DNA of 64,000 bases from Bog-473 sp963821755 (GCA_963821755.1 CAWGEX010000005.1:186001-250000), one strand, 5' to 3'; counted from the first letter of the stretch, positions 8,802 through 17,349 are shown. Notes: generated from the letters alone by a model not told the origin. Numbers and translations: made by a program.

Positions 8802-9011
8802 GTGGGCGGCGAGACGTACGAAGTTGTCACGAAAGGAAAGTTGAGCCCGGCGTTAGTCAACGCCCTCGATGGGTACTTCGTCGCGCGGTTTGACCGTGGC
8901 TTCAGCCATCTGGTCGGAGAGTGTCCCGATCAAGAGCGCCTCCACGGGTTGCTCAGACTGCTCAGGGACATGAATATCGAGCTGGTTTCGATCAACACCG
9001 TCCCCAGGTAG
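8802..9011 (+). CDS. small paralogous domain protein, copy 1
   Basis: A 69-residue protein that is almost entirely one domain. It is clearly homologous to the products at 9181-9441 and 21758-22003. Shared features are an opening YEVVTKGKL strand, a Pro-containing helix, an aromatic-x-V-x-R strand, LVG, then (D/N)Q-x-RL starting a helix, and a closing S-(I/L/V)-N-x-V strand. The predicted order is strand-helix-strand-strand-helix-strand, which would suit a small ACT- or ferredoxin-like fold. There is no signal peptide and no catalytic motif. It starts at a GTG with only a weak ribosome-binding site. I do not recognise the family. A role as a small ligand or protein sensor is a guess from its size. 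Confidence 0.65.
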   Translation: MGGETYEVVTKGKLSPALVNALDGYFVARFDRGFSHLVGECPDQERLHGLLRLLRDMNIELVSINTVPR

Positions 9012-9020
9012 CGACGCGCT

Positions 9021-9050
9021 CACAAAGTCACAAAGTTACATATATGTGAC
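9021..9050. promoter_or_regulatory. AT-rich tandem octamer plus palindrome, candidate operator
   Basis: CACAAAGT occurs twice in tandem (9021-9028, 9029-9036), running into GTTACATATATGTGAC (9035-9050), a 16-base inverted repeat with one mismatched pair. The stretch is strikingly AT-rich for this genome and lies about 130 bases upstream of copy 2 of the small paralogous domain. It may be a regulator site or promoter. Confidence 0.4.
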
Positions 9051-9180
9051 GCTTATATCGCCGGGGCGCGGCCGGCTTGAATTTGACGTATCGTCGCTTC
9101 ACACGAGCATGGCGTCTTCGTTCGTAGAGTGACTGCCCCAGACCCCGGTGGCGCTTCTCGGTTGGCCAGAAGGCTGGAAA

Positions 9181-9441
9181 GTGGGTGCGGCTGCAGTGAC
9201 TTCGACCGTGCGAGCTTCCTTAACTACCGCGACCTACGAACTGGTGGTCACCGGTGAACTCGGACCAACGATGCTCGAACAACTCCACGGCTTTGACGTG
9301 ATTCGCGTCGAGGACGGACGGACGCAGGTGGTTGGCCGCGTCGGGAATCAGGAGCGTCTCTACGCAATGCTCGAAGTGCTCCACGAATTCGGCATACCAA
9401 TCGTCTCGCTGAACCCGGTGGTCGACCCACCGGCGGCCTGA
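9181..9441 (+). CDS. small paralogous domain protein, copy 2
   Basis: The GTG at 9181 follows AGAAGG at 9168-9173 with good spacing, giving 86 residues. A 15-20 residue head precedes the same domain as copies 1 and 3: TYELVVTGELGP, a helix, FDVIRVEDG, VVGRVGNQERL, a helix, IVSLNPV. This copy is the most diverged of the three. It is followed after five bases by the ATG of a 54-residue Cys/His protein, so the pair is probably translated from one message. Function unknown. Confidence 0.65.
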   Translation: MGAAAVTSTVRASLTTATYELVVTGELGPTMLEQLHGFDVIRVEDGRTQVVGRVGNQERLYAMLEVLHEFGIPIVSLNPVVDPPAA

Positions 9442-9446
9442 CTCCG

Positions 9447-9611
9447 ATGGTCGAAACGAAGCCAGCGGGGATATGGAGATGGCTCACCAACCAGGTACAG
9501 CAACTCACACGAATGTGGCACGCCGATCAGGCATGTGCCGTTGAGGGCTGCGAAAAGTTGCCGGTGAATTTTCCTCCATCTCGTTCCTGCAAGGGGCACA
9601 CCTCCGGGTAA
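9447..9611 (+). CDS. 54-residue Cys/His miniprotein, possible zinc-binding
   Basis: A short frame starting five bases after the previous stop and ending at 9611. The product has a basic/aromatic head (WRWLTNQVQQLTRMW) followed by C-x4-C and, 17 residues later, C-x2-H (ACAVEGCEK ... RSCKGH). Four spaced ligands of this kind suggest a small zinc-knuckle or ribbon. Support rests on the tight spacing to copy 2 and the ligand pattern. There is no independent homology. It would be missed by annotation with a length cut-off. Confidence 0.45.
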   Translation: MVETKPAGIWRWLTNQVQQLTRMWHADQACAVEGCEKLPVNFPPSRSCKGHTSG

Positions 9612-9706
9612 CGCTCCCTCCGCGCGGGTGTCGGGATGGGGCCTCAGGCGCCGAGGTTTGCCCCGCCGCCCAGATCTGTTCGAGCGTTCGCCGTATCGTT
9701 GAACCT

Positions 9707-10270
9707 GTGTTCGCCCTCATCCTCGCCGCCGGCGCGGTGGGGCTGTCGAATTTCGCCGCCGCCGTCGGTATTGGGCTGTCCGGCGTCGATGCGAGAACGC
9801 GCCTGCGCGTCGTCATCGTTTTCGGGACCTTCGAGGCGCTGATGCCGATTCTGGGCCTGCTCCTTGGTCGAGGGGTGGCCCAGTCGCTCGGCTCGGTGAC
9901 CGCATACGTGGGTGGCGGCTTGCTTGTCGCCGCGGGCTCCTTCACGTTGTGGCAAGGAAGACGGCGTCAATCTGACGAAGCTCCCCGAAGCGATTCAGAG
10001 ATTGCCCCGACCGGCACCCGCATGGGCACTCTCATACTGATCGGAGCGGCCCTGAGCATCGACAATCTGATCGTCGGCTTCGCCCTGGGCACGTACAACG
10101 TGTCGCTCGCGCTGGCGGCGATCACCATCGCCGTGGTGAGTGTCGCGATGTCACTGGTTGGTCTGGAGCTCGGTACCCGACTCGGAAGGTCGGCCGAGAA
10201 ATGGAGCGGTGAAGTGGGGGGCGGCGTGCTGGTTCTCGTCGGTGCCGCCATAGCCTTCGGGATGTTCTGA
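9707..10270 (+). CDS. mntP: MntP-like manganese efflux pump
   Basis: A 187-residue membrane protein with six hydrophobic segments in two inverted halves, as in the MntP family (PF02659). Each half has the family signature near a helix end: LSNFAAAVGIGL in the first half and SIDNLIVGFALG in the second. In canonical MntP the first motif carries an Asp (DAFAVSLG), and here the equivalent position reads SNFA, so one metal-pathway acidic residue is replaced. That makes manganese specificity uncertain. The GTG at 9707 lacks a clear ribosome-binding site. I looked for a yybP-ykoY riboswitch upstream and did not find a convincing one. Confidence 0.65.
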   Translation: MFALILAAGAVGLSNFAAAVGIGLSGVDARTRLRVVIVFGTFEALMPILGLLLGRGVAQSLGSVTAYVGGGLLVAAGSFTLWQGRRRQSDEAPRSDSEIAPTGTRMGTLILIGAALSIDNLIVGFALGTYNVSLALAAITIAVVSVAMSLVGLELGTRLGRSAEKWSGEVGGGVLVLVGAAIAFGMF

Positions 10271-10293
10271 GTGAGCAGCCGGGGTCAACTGAC

Positions 10294-10310
10294 GTGACCG
10301 TCACGGTCAC
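10294..10310. promoter_or_regulatory. perfect 17-bp inverted repeat upstream of aldo/keto reductase
   Basis: GTGACCGT-C-ACGGTCAC has eight-base perfect arms around one central base, 24 bases after the MntP-like stop and 49 bases before the aldo/keto reductase ATG. With no loop it is more like a protein-binding operator than a terminator. It is probably a repressor site for the reductase. Confidence 0.5.
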
Positions 10311-10358
10311 GGTGCCAACGATTGTCAACCACCACTCCTCATGCGTAGGTTGTCCAAC

Positions 10359-11339
10359 ATGGACTATCTGAATTTGGGCGCGACCGGCCTGCGGGTCTCA
10401 CGGATCTGCCTGGGCATGATGGGATTCGGCAACGACAGCGACCGTCCCTGGGTGATCAACGAGGAAGCGGCCGAACCGATCGTCAAGACCGCCGTCGAAG
10501 GCGGGGTGACCTTCTTCGACACGGCCGACACCTACTCGGCCGGGGCCAGCGAGGTGGCCACCGGCAGGCTGGTGCCCAAGTTCCTGACCCGCGACGAGGC
10601 CGTCATCGCCACCAAGGTGTTCATGCCGATGACGCCGGGGGAGAACGGGTCCGGGCTCTCCCGCAAGCACGTTCTCTCCGCCATCGACGCCTCGTTGGCC
10701 CGCCTCGGCATGGACTACGTCGACCTCTATCAGATTCACCGCTGGGACCCCCGAACGCCGATCGAGGAGACGATGGGGGCGCTCCACGAAGTGGTCCGGA
10801 GCGGCAAGGCCCGCTACATCGGGGCCAGCAGCATGTTCTCGTGGCAGTTCGCCAAGGCGCAGTACGTGGCCGAGAAGAACGGGTGGACCAAGTTCGTCTC
10901 GATGCAGAACCACTACAACCTGATCTACCGGGAGGAGGAGCGGGAGATGATCCCGCTCTGTCAGGACCAGGGCGTCGGCGTGATCCCGTGGAGCCCGTTG
11001 GCCCGGGGCGTCCTGGCCGGCAACCGCTCCCGCGGGGGCGATCGCCTCACGACCCGTTCGAGCACCGATCCGTTCACCGACTACCTCTACGACCAGCCCA
11101 CCGATTTCGATGTGGTGGACCAGGCCCAGGCGGTGGCCGCCGCCCGGGGCGTGCCCACGGCCCAGGTGGCTCTGGCCTGGCTCTTGGCCAAGCCGGGCGT
11201 GACGGCTCCGATCGTCGGATCGACCAAGCCGACGCACCTCCAAGACGCCCTGGCCGCCGAGCAGCTCACCCTGACCGCCGACGAGGTGGCCAGCCTGGAA
11301 AAGCCCTACGTGCCCCATCCCGTGCTCGGTCACTTCTAA
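10359..11339 (+). CDS. aldo/keto reductase
   Basis: NADPH-dependent oxidoreductase with a TIM-barrel fold, 326 residues from the ATG at 10359. The catalytic tetrad can be placed: Asp54 and Tyr59 in FFDTADTYS, Lys in VIATKVF and His in YQIHRWD. The C-terminal cofactor-binding stretch (APIVGSTKPTHLQDAL) is also typical. It resembles the AKR11/YajO-like group that reduces aldehydes, but the substrate is unknown. The in-frame ATG 18 bases upstream was not chosen because the conserved LNLGATGLRVS start follows the second one. A 17-bp palindrome lies upstream, suggesting inducible control. Confidence 0.9.
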   Translation: MDYLNLGATGLRVSRICLGMMGFGNDSDRPWVINEEAAEPIVKTAVEGGVTFFDTADTYSAGASEVATGRLVPKFLTRDEAVIATKVFMPMTPGENGSGLSRKHVLSAIDASLARLGMDYVDLYQIHRWDPRTPIEETMGALHEVVRSGKARYIGASSMFSWQFAKAQYVAEKNGWTKFVSMQNHYNLIYREEEREMIPLCQDQGVGVIPWSPLARGVLAGNRSRGGDRLTTRSSTDPFTDYLYDQPTDFDVVDQAQAVAAARGVPTAQVALAWLLAKPGVTAPIVGSTKPTHLQDALAAEQLTLTADEVASLEKPYVPHPVLGHF

Positions 11340-11469
11340 GACAGGGAACGGACACAACGGCTGCTTGCGGTGCTTGCCGTGCTCGCGGTGCTCGTGGGCG
11401 GCCCGCTTCGATTGGAGTGATTAGGGTCGGCGCCCGGGGGAAGGACGCGTCGAGTGGGGTGGAGGTTTC

Positions 11470-13017
11470 ATGCGGGTTGAACTGACGGTGGCGGATTTTC
11501 TCAACCGGGCGGCGCTGGTGCACGGCTCCCGGGTCGCCGTCGTCGATGAACCGGGCGCGGCGGGATCGCTGGGCTCCGTGACCTACAGCGAACTGGAAGC
11601 CCGGGCCCGCGGCATGGCACGGGCGCTGGACCACCTGGGGGTCGCCCACGGCGCCCGCGTGGCCATCGTCAGCCCGAATTCGGGAAAGTTCCTGACCTCG
11701 TACTTCGGTGTCAGCAGCTACGGACGGGTGCTCGTTCCCATCAACTTCCGCTTGACCGCCGACGAGATGGCCTACATCGTCGGGCACTCCGGCGCGTCGG
11801 TGCTCCTCTACGACCCTGAGCTCAGCGAGGTCGTCAGCGGGATCGACGTCGAGCACCGCTTCGCGCTGGACGGGCGCGACGACGCCGACCTGATGGCGCC
11901 GGCCGCCGACGGAGACGAGCCGGAGGAGTGGGCGGCCGACGAGGAGGCCACCTGCTCGGTCAACTACACCTCGGGCACCACCGCCCGCCCCAAGGGGGTG
12001 CAGTTGACGCAGCGCAACTGCTGGCTCAATGCGGTGGCCTTCGGGTGGCACACCGGCGTCGGCGATCGCGACGTCCTCCTGCACACGCTCCCCATGTTCC
12101 ACTGCAACGGGTGGGGCATGCCGTATGCGGTGACCGGGATGGGTGGCACCCACATCGTGCTGCGCAAGGTGGACGGCGAGGACATCCTCTCCCGGGTCGA
12201 TCGCCACGGCGTGACATTGCTCTGCGGGGCGCCGGCGGTGGTCGCCGCCATCCTCGATGCGGCGGCCGACCGGCACCGGACCGGCCAAGAGATCCCGGGG
12301 CGGGGCACCGTCCGCATGGTGGTGGCCGGAGCACCTCCGCCGTCCAAGACCATCGAACGGGTGGAGACCGAGCTCGGGTGGGAGTTCATCCAGATCTACG
12401 GCCTGACCGAGACGGCGCCCCTGCTGACCATCAACCGGTCACCGTCGGAATGGGACGGGGTCACGGCGGCGGAGCGGTCGCAACGGCTCAGCCGGGCCGG
12501 CGTCCCGGCCATCGGCGTCCAGATCGCCGTCGATGACGAGGGGGAGGTCCTGGCCCGCTCCAACCACGTCTTCGCCGGCTACTGGGAGCAGCCCGCGGAG
12601 TCGGCCACCGCGCTCGAGGGGGGCTGGTTCCACACGGGCGACGGGGGGTTCCTCGACGGGAGCCATCTGGTCATCTCCGACCGCAAGAAGGATGTCATCA
12701 TCACGGGCGGCGAGAACGTGTCCTCCATCGAGGTCGAGGACTGCCTCTATCAGCACCCGGCCGTGGCGGAGGTGGCGGTGATCGGTGTGCCCGACGAGAA
12801 ATGGGGCGAGACGATCAAGGCGCTGGTGGTGGCCCGTGACGGCACCGACGTCACCGAAGGGGCGCTCATCGAGCACTGCCGGGCAAACCTGGCCCACTTC
12901 AAGGCTCCGACCACGGTGGAATTCCGTGACGCGCTGGATCGAACGGCGACCGGGAAACTGCAGAAGTACAAGTTGCGCCAGCCCTACTGGGCCGGGCGCG
13001 ACCGGGCGGTGAACTGA
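11470..13017 (+). CDS. AMP-dependent acyl-CoA synthetase/ligase
   Basis: Activates a carboxylic acid to its CoA thioester through an acyl-adenylate. The 515-residue length is usual for the family. Motifs in order are YTSGTTARPKG (AMP-binding P-loop, near residue 167), the YGLTETAP signature (near 310), the hinge region around TGDGGFLDGSHLVISDRKKD, and the C-terminal catalytic Lys in DRTATGKLQKYKLR. The ATG follows GGAGG. It resembles fatty-acid or aryl-acid ligases of FadD/MenE type. The substrate cannot be assigned. It may supply CoA esters for the catabolic enzymes elsewhere in the window, but it is not in an operon with them. Confidence 0.92.
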   Translation: MRVELTVADFLNRAALVHGSRVAVVDEPGAAGSLGSVTYSELEARARGMARALDHLGVAHGARVAIVSPNSGKFLTSYFGVSSYGRVLVPINFRLTADEMAYIVGHSGASVLLYDPELSEVVSGIDVEHRFALDGRDDADLMAPAADGDEPEEWAADEEATCSVNYTSGTTARPKGVQLTQRNCWLNAVAFGWHTGVGDRDVLLHTLPMFHCNGWGMPYAVTGMGGTHIVLRKVDGEDILSRVDRHGVTLLCGAPAVVAAILDAAADRHRTGQEIPGRGTVRMVVAGAPPPSKTIERVETELGWEFIQIYGLTETAPLLTINRSPSEWDGVTAAERSQRLSRAGVPAIGVQIAVDDEGEVLARSNHVFAGYWEQPAESATALEGGWFHTGDGGFLDGSHLVISDRKKDVIITGGENVSSIEVEDCLYQHPAVAEVAVIGVPDEKWGETIKALVVARDGTDVTEGALIEHCRANLAHFKAPTTVEFRDALDRTATGKLQKYKLRQPYWAGRDRAVN

Positions 13018-13032
13018 GGGACAGGGGGGGGG

Positions 13033-14250
13033 TTACTTGACCGACATGGTGAAGAAGTCACGGGCCCAATAGGGCTCGAAGTAGCGGGCTGGCGTCCCCA
13101 CCATGGTCGGGAGCAGATCGGTCCCGTTGCCGGGGGCAGCCGCGATTGTCGGCGGCGGAGGCGCGTAGGTGGCGAGGCTGACCCAGTCGGTGTTGATGTC
13201 GAGCTCCATGCCCCGCACCGCCCCGGCATCGACCAACAGATTGGCCAGGGTCGTGATGTTGAGCGCCGGCCCGCCGACATAGACCAGGGCACCATTGGCC
13301 GTGATGCCCACCCCAGAGCGCCAGACGTAGACCTGGTTGCCCAGCGTGGCCCCCCACTGCGTGGTGTCAGTGGCGTTCAGACCCGACACCGGCGCGCCGT
13401 TGTCGACCAGGAGGTCGAGGTTCTGCCGCACCGAGACGACGTCGGGGGTCATGGTGGCGTCTCGACCCCATTGGCCCAGGGCCACCGATCCGTTCTTGTA
13501 GATCACGAACGACGCCGCACCGGTGCGCAAGGGGACCAGCGCCTTGCCGTCGGTGTAGTACCCGCCGTTGGCGCTGGACATGAGGAATCCGGCATTGAAG
13601 GCGGCCACCAGCGAGTTGGCGGCCGCCGGTTGAATGGGCGCGGACAGGGAGAAGGGGCCGCCGCCGGGAATCTGGCTGCCCGAGTAGAGCGAGGCGCGGA
13701 GCAGCTTGGTGTCCATCCAGGCCACGCCGATCACCTCACTGGTGTGGATGCTGTCGGGACGCATACGGGTCTCGTAGACCGCCGGGATGCCGCCAACCGT
13801 CCGCCCAGCGGGCGACCACTGCCCCTCACCGGCCACGGCCGGGCTGGCCAAGGGTCCCATGGGTGCCGGCGCGGGAAGGTGAGGCGGCGCGCTGGGAGCG
13901 ACCGTCGTCGTGGTCTTGGCCACGGCCCTGATGGCGCCCTGGGGGGGACGTCCGCCCACCTTTGGTTGATGGTGCGTGTAGTACTCGTTCTCGATCCAGT
14001 TGGCCAAGCCCGACCCGCCGTGATTACGGGTCCACTCGGCAAATCGGGTGGTGACGGAACTCCCGTTGGCCGGGTTGAGGAGCGCGCCGCCCAGGGAGAC
14101 GCCGACCACCGCGATGAACACGGCGGAGGCCACGAACACGATGGCCACGATCCGTCGCCGGATGTACGTCGTGCGCTTGGGCGCGGCGTGCCGGGCGCCG
14201 CCCTTGGGGCGCGGCTTCGCTGTGAATTCGGGTTCTTCGTCCTGGTCCAC
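13033..14250 (-). CDS. membrane-anchored phosphodiester glycosidase (NAGPA domain) protein, paralogue 1
   Basis: 405 residues. The start MDQDEEPEFT is followed by an Arg-rich cytoplasmic segment and one membrane helix (about 33-55). A Pro/Ala linker leads to an extracytoplasmic domain of the NAGPA/PF09992 type, which cleaves N-acetylglucosamine or other sugar phosphodiesters. Recognisable features are VAAFNAGFLM followed by GGYYTDGKALVPL, then VRQNLDLLVDNG, and MELDINTDWV, matching the family's substrate pocket strands. A close paralogue lies at 33536-34793. The gene converges with the acyl-CoA synthetase 15 bases away. Possible substrates are wall teichoic acids or capsular phosphodiesters, which is inference. 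Confidence 0.8.
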   Translation of the reverse strand: MDQDEEPEFTAKPRPKGGARHAAPKRTTYIRRRIVAIVFVASAVFIAVVGVSLGGALLNPANGSSVTTRFAEWTRNHGGSGLANWIENEYYTHHQPKVGGRPPQGAIRAVAKTTTTVAPSAPPHLPAPAPMGPLASPAVAGEGQWSPAGRTVGGIPAVYETRMRPDSIHTSEVIGVAWMDTKLLRASLYSGSQIPGGGPFSLSAPIQPAAANSLVAAFNAGFLMSSANGGYYTDGKALVPLRTGAASFVIYKNGSVALGQWGRDATMTPDVVSVRQNLDLLVDNGAPVSGLNATDTTQWGATLGNQVYVWRSGVGITANGALVYVGGPALNITTLANLLVDAGAVRGMELDINTDWVSLATYAPPPPTIAAAPGNGTDLLPTMVGTPARYFEPYWARDFFTMSVK

Positions 14251-14403
14251 GGTCAGTTCTGGGTCGTCGTCATCGAGAGCGTGCCGGGCCGAACCGAGGG
14301 GCGCGCCGATCCGGGAGCCCCTCGTGGTGGAGTTCGCACCGGAGCAATAGTAGAAGGGGCGACGCCGCGGATGGTGTCACGGCCGCGACCGGGGCGCTTC
14401 AGG

Positions 14404-15378
14404 TCATCCGTAGACGCCGGCGGCGAAGAAGGCGACCCACATGACGCCGAGGATCTGGAGGACACGGTCCCGGAAGACCAGGTCCTCGGGTGCACCGCCC
14501 TCACCACGGTCGAGCAGGCGCAGCACGTGGAGGATGCCGAGGGTCACGGGCACGACGCTGAGCTGGATCCAGATGGTGTCGTGATGGATGGAGTGGGGGG
14601 CCAGCCCCTGCGCCAGTCCCTCGCTGCCGAAGGCCCACAGGCAGTACGCCGCCACCGTCACGGCGGCGGTGAGCGTCAAGGTCGATTGGAGGAACGACGT
14701 GGTGTAGTCCCCCAGGACCTGACGGTGATCTTCGGAGTCGTCGCCCAGCGCCTTCATCTCGGCGGACCGCTTGCCCGCGGCCACGAACAGCGCACCGAAG
14801 CTGGTCACGGCGAGAAACCACGTGGAGATGGGCACATGGGTGGCGATGCCACCGGCCAGAGCCCGCAGGACGAAGCCCGAAGCCAGAAAAGCCAACTCCA
14901 CCACCGGCACTCTCTTGAAGTAGAGGCTGTAGGCCGCGGTGATCACGGCGTAGAGGGCCACGATCAGGGCGAGCTTCCAGCCGGCCAGTGCCCACGCCGC
15001 CACCACCGAACCCACGCCCAAGATCACCCCGGCCGAAATGGCGACCGGGATGGCCAGGTCCCCCGAGGCAATGGGTCGGTTCTGCTTGACCGGATGGAGG
15101 CGATCCGAATCGGCATCCATCGAATCGTTGAGCAGGTAGGTCGACGACGCGGCGGCGCAGAAGATGCCGAAGGCGCCCAACGAGTCGAGGATGGTGCCCC
15201 GGTGGTGGAGGGCCCCGGCCGCGGCGGGGGCCACGAAGACCAGCAGGTTCTTGCTCCACTGGCGCGGTCGAAGGGCCCGAACCAGGCTGGTCAGCACTGG
15301 AGAAGGCCGAGCGACGGGTTCCACCGAAGCCACGGCTGTTGGCGCGTCGCCCACGGGGGCAGCGTACCGCGAGCGCAT
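14404..15378 (-). CDS. decaprenyl-phosphate phosphoribosyltransferase (UbiA family)
   Basis: Integral membrane prenyltransferase, 324 residues with about eight or nine helices. The first Asp-rich motif NDSMDADSD (near residue 84) and the second aspartate region around KRSAEMKALGDDSEDHRQVLGDY match decaprenyl-phosphate 5-phosphoribose synthases such as Rv3806c. That enzyme transfers phosphoribose to decaprenyl phosphate, the first step towards decaprenylphosphoryl-arabinose for the cell wall. Many actinobacteria outside the mycolate group also have it. The ATG at 15378 shares bases with a possible plus-strand start, so the true N-terminus may be slightly shorter. Family is secure and specificity likely. 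Confidence 0.85.
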   Translation of the reverse strand: MRSRYAAPVGDAPTAVASVEPVARPSPVLTSLVRALRPRQWSKNLLVFVAPAAAGALHHRGTILDSLGAFGIFCAAASSTYLLNDSMDADSDRLHPVKQNRPIASGDLAIPVAISAGVILGVGSVVAAWALAGWKLALIVALYAVITAAYSLYFKRVPVVELAFLASGFVLRALAGGIATHVPISTWFLAVTSFGALFVAAGKRSAEMKALGDDSEDHRQVLGDYTTSFLQSTLTLTAAVTVAAYCLWAFGSEGLAQGLAPHSIHHDTIWIQLSVVPVTLGILHVLRLLDRGEGGAPEDLVFRDRVLQILGVMWVAFFAAGVYG

Positions 15379-15409
15379 GTGCCCGGAGCAGCGCTATACC
15401 GAGGGGATC

Positions 15410-16636
15410 GTGATCGATCAGGACCTCTTCCTTCCCGAGCCGGCTCCCCGCCGGGTGCGGGCGACGGTCATCTCGGTCGACGATCACGTGGTCGAGCCGC
15501 CGGATACCTTCGAGGGCCGCATCCCGAGCCGGCTGGCCGATCGCGCCCCCCGTATCGTCGAAACCCCCGAGGGCCACCAGGTCTGGGAATTCGAAGACCA
15601 GCGCTTCACGCAGGTGGGCATGAATGCCATCGCCGGCCGGCGCCCCGAGACCTACGGGCTGGAACCGTGCCGTTTCGACCAGATGCGGCCCGGGTGCTTC
15701 GACATCGAGGCGCGCGTGCGCGACATGGACATCAACGGGGTGTGGGCCTCGGTGAACTTCCCGTCCCAGATCACCGGCTTCTGCGGACGGGTCTTCTTCG
15801 CCGCCGCCGACGGCGATCTGGGGCTGGCCTGCGTGCGCGCCTGGAACGACTGGCTCTTCGAAGCGTGGCACCAGCCCTATCCGGACCGGATTGTGCCGCT
15901 CGGCATCACCTTCCTGGCCGACCCCGACCTGGCCGTGGCCGAGATCCGGCGCAACGCCGCCCGGGGCTTCACCTCGGTCACCCTGCCCGAGCGGCCACAT
16001 GAGATCGGCCTGCCCTCGCTGTGGGACCGCGCGCACTGGGATCCCATCATGGCGGCCATCGTCGAGACCGACACCGTGGTGTCGTTGCATGTCGGGAGCT
16101 CGGGGCTCTCGCCGTCCCCGCCCGGCGCGCCGGTCCTGCAGCTCGGGGCCACCCTGTTCGGCCAGCAGTCGCTCACGGCGTGCACCGAGTGGTTGTGGTC
16201 CGGCTACCCGACCCGGTACCCGACCTTGAAGATCGCCATGAGCGAGGGCGGCATCGGTTGGGTGGCCATGCTCATGGACCGCCTCGACAACATGGTGGAC
16301 CGGTCGGGGTACGGGTTGGGCTGGGACATGCGACCGGCCGATGTCCTGGCGCGGAATTTCTGGTTCTGCACGCTCGATGACCCGTCGACCATCGACACCC
16401 GCCACCGCATCGGGGTGGAGAACATCATGGTGGAGGTCGACTACCCGCACGGTGACGGCACCTGGCCCGACACCCAGGACGTGATCGAGCGGTATTGGGG
16501 CCATCTCTCCGGGCCCGAACTGCGGGCCATCTGCTGTGAGAACGCGGCCGCCCTCTACCGCCACCCCTTACCCGCATCCGTGCTGCCCGAGGACGAGGAG
16601 ATCCCGTGTACTTCACCCCCACCGCCCAGAACCTGA
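15410..16636 (+). CDS. amidohydrolase (PF04909), TIM-barrel metal hydrolase/decarboxylase-like
   Basis: About 408 residues from a GTG preceded by GAGGGG at 15401-15406. An in-frame ATG at 15377 is possible but lacks a ribosome-binding site and overlaps the divergent UbiA start. The protein shows SVDDHVVEP, the metal-binding start of the barrel (the HxH of the family is replaced by DH-V), VSLHVGSSG on a later strand, and MVEVDYPHGDGTWP with the C-terminal Asp ligand. Related actinobacterial proteins occur in CoA-dependent and aromatic degradation gene sets, often without known reaction. Its 3' end overlaps the next gene by 31 bases, so the two are expressed together. Confidence 0.82.
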   Translation: MIDQDLFLPEPAPRRVRATVISVDDHVVEPPDTFEGRIPSRLADRAPRIVETPEGHQVWEFEDQRFTQVGMNAIAGRRPETYGLEPCRFDQMRPGCFDIEARVRDMDINGVWASVNFPSQITGFCGRVFFAAADGDLGLACVRAWNDWLFEAWHQPYPDRIVPLGITFLADPDLAVAEIRRNAARGFTSVTLPERPHEIGLPSLWDRAHWDPIMAAIVETDTVVSLHVGSSGLSPSPPGAPVLQLGATLFGQQSLTACTEWLWSGYPTRYPTLKIAMSEGGIGWVAMLMDRLDNMVDRSGYGLGWDMRPADVLARNFWFCTLDDPSTIDTRHRIGVENIMVEVDYPHGDGTWPDTQDVIERYWGHLSGPELRAICCENAAALYRHPLPASVLPEDEEIPCTSPPPPRT

Positions 16637-17349
16637 TCCCCGAGCTCTCGGCCCGCCAGGAGTTGGTGGTCCTGGCCCGCGCCCTGTGGCGCGAGGGCTA
16701 CAACGACCACCTGGCCGGGCACATCACGGTCAACCTCGGCGACGGCACGCTGCTCTGCAACCCGTGGCTGCTGACCTGGGCCGAGATCGAACCCGACCAG
16801 GTCCTGCGCATCGACCCCGACGGCGGCGTGATCGAGGGCGACTGGCCCGTGCCGCCCGGCATCCCCCTGCACCTCGAACTGCACCGCCAGCGCGCCGACG
16901 TGGCGTGGGCCGTGCACAACCACCCCCTGTACGGGACGGTCTGGGCCGACATGGGCGAGATCCCGGCCATCCTCGATCAGAGCTCATCCCTCGGCGGCGG
17001 CCAGCTGGCCCTGGTGAACGAGTACACCGGTCCCGTCAATGACCCGGCCAGCGCGCGCAAGGCGGTCGAGGCCATGGGCCCCGCCACCTCGGCCCTGCTG
17101 GCCGGCCACGGCGTCTTCGTGACGGGCGGCTCGGCCCGGGCCGTGCACCAACGCGCCGTCGCCCTCGAGCAGCGCTGCCAGCACGCCTGGCACGTCCGGG
17201 CCGCCGGAGGCGGCGGGTCCACGTTGCTCCCGGCGGCCTTTCTCGACGCCATGGCGGCCAGCGACGGCGAGGGGTTCATCGGCTTCTGGGAAGCGGCGGT
17301 GCGGGGCGAGCTGCTGGCCGACCCCCACCTGCTGGGTGAGTCAGTCTGA
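16606..17349 (+). CDS. class II aldolase/adducin family protein
   Basis: 247 residues from a GTG that follows GAGGA and lies inside the end of the preceding amidohydrolase gene. The fold is that of L-fuculose-phosphate aldolase: NDHLAGHITVNLGDG near residue 38 corresponds to the phosphate loop, AVHNHPLYGTVWADMG supplies the His-x-His zinc ligands and catalytic region, and LLAGHGVFVTGG gives the third His. Family members cleave or rearrange phosphorylated or free hydroxy-carbonyl compounds and include decarboxylases of aromatic pathways. Pairing with an amidohydrolase suggests successive steps on one substrate, which is not identified. Confidence 0.85.
   Translation: MYFTPTAQNLIPELSARQELVVLARALWREGYNDHLAGHITVNLGDGTLLCNPWLLTWAEIEPDQVLRIDPDGGVIEGDWPVPPGIPLHLELHRQRADVAWAVHNHPLYGTVWADMGEIPAILDQSSSLGGGQLALVNEYTGPVNDPASARKAVEAMGPATSALLAGHGVFVTGGSARAVHQRAVALEQRCQHAWHVRAAGGGGSTLLPAAFLDAMAASDGEGFIGFWEAAVRGELLADPHLLGESV

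Noticed and set aside
9600..9706. yybP-ykoY manganese riboswitch before the MntP-like gene
   Set aside because: An AAGGGG is present, but I could not find the conserved loop pairs of that RNA class.
13471..16564. Very long open frames (over 680 codons) on both strands antisense to the glycosidase, UbiA and amidohydrolase genes
   Set aside because: They are by-products of high GC in the third codon position. Their translations are low-complexity Arg/Gly/His/Pro strings and lack domain features, while the opposing frames encode recognisable proteins.
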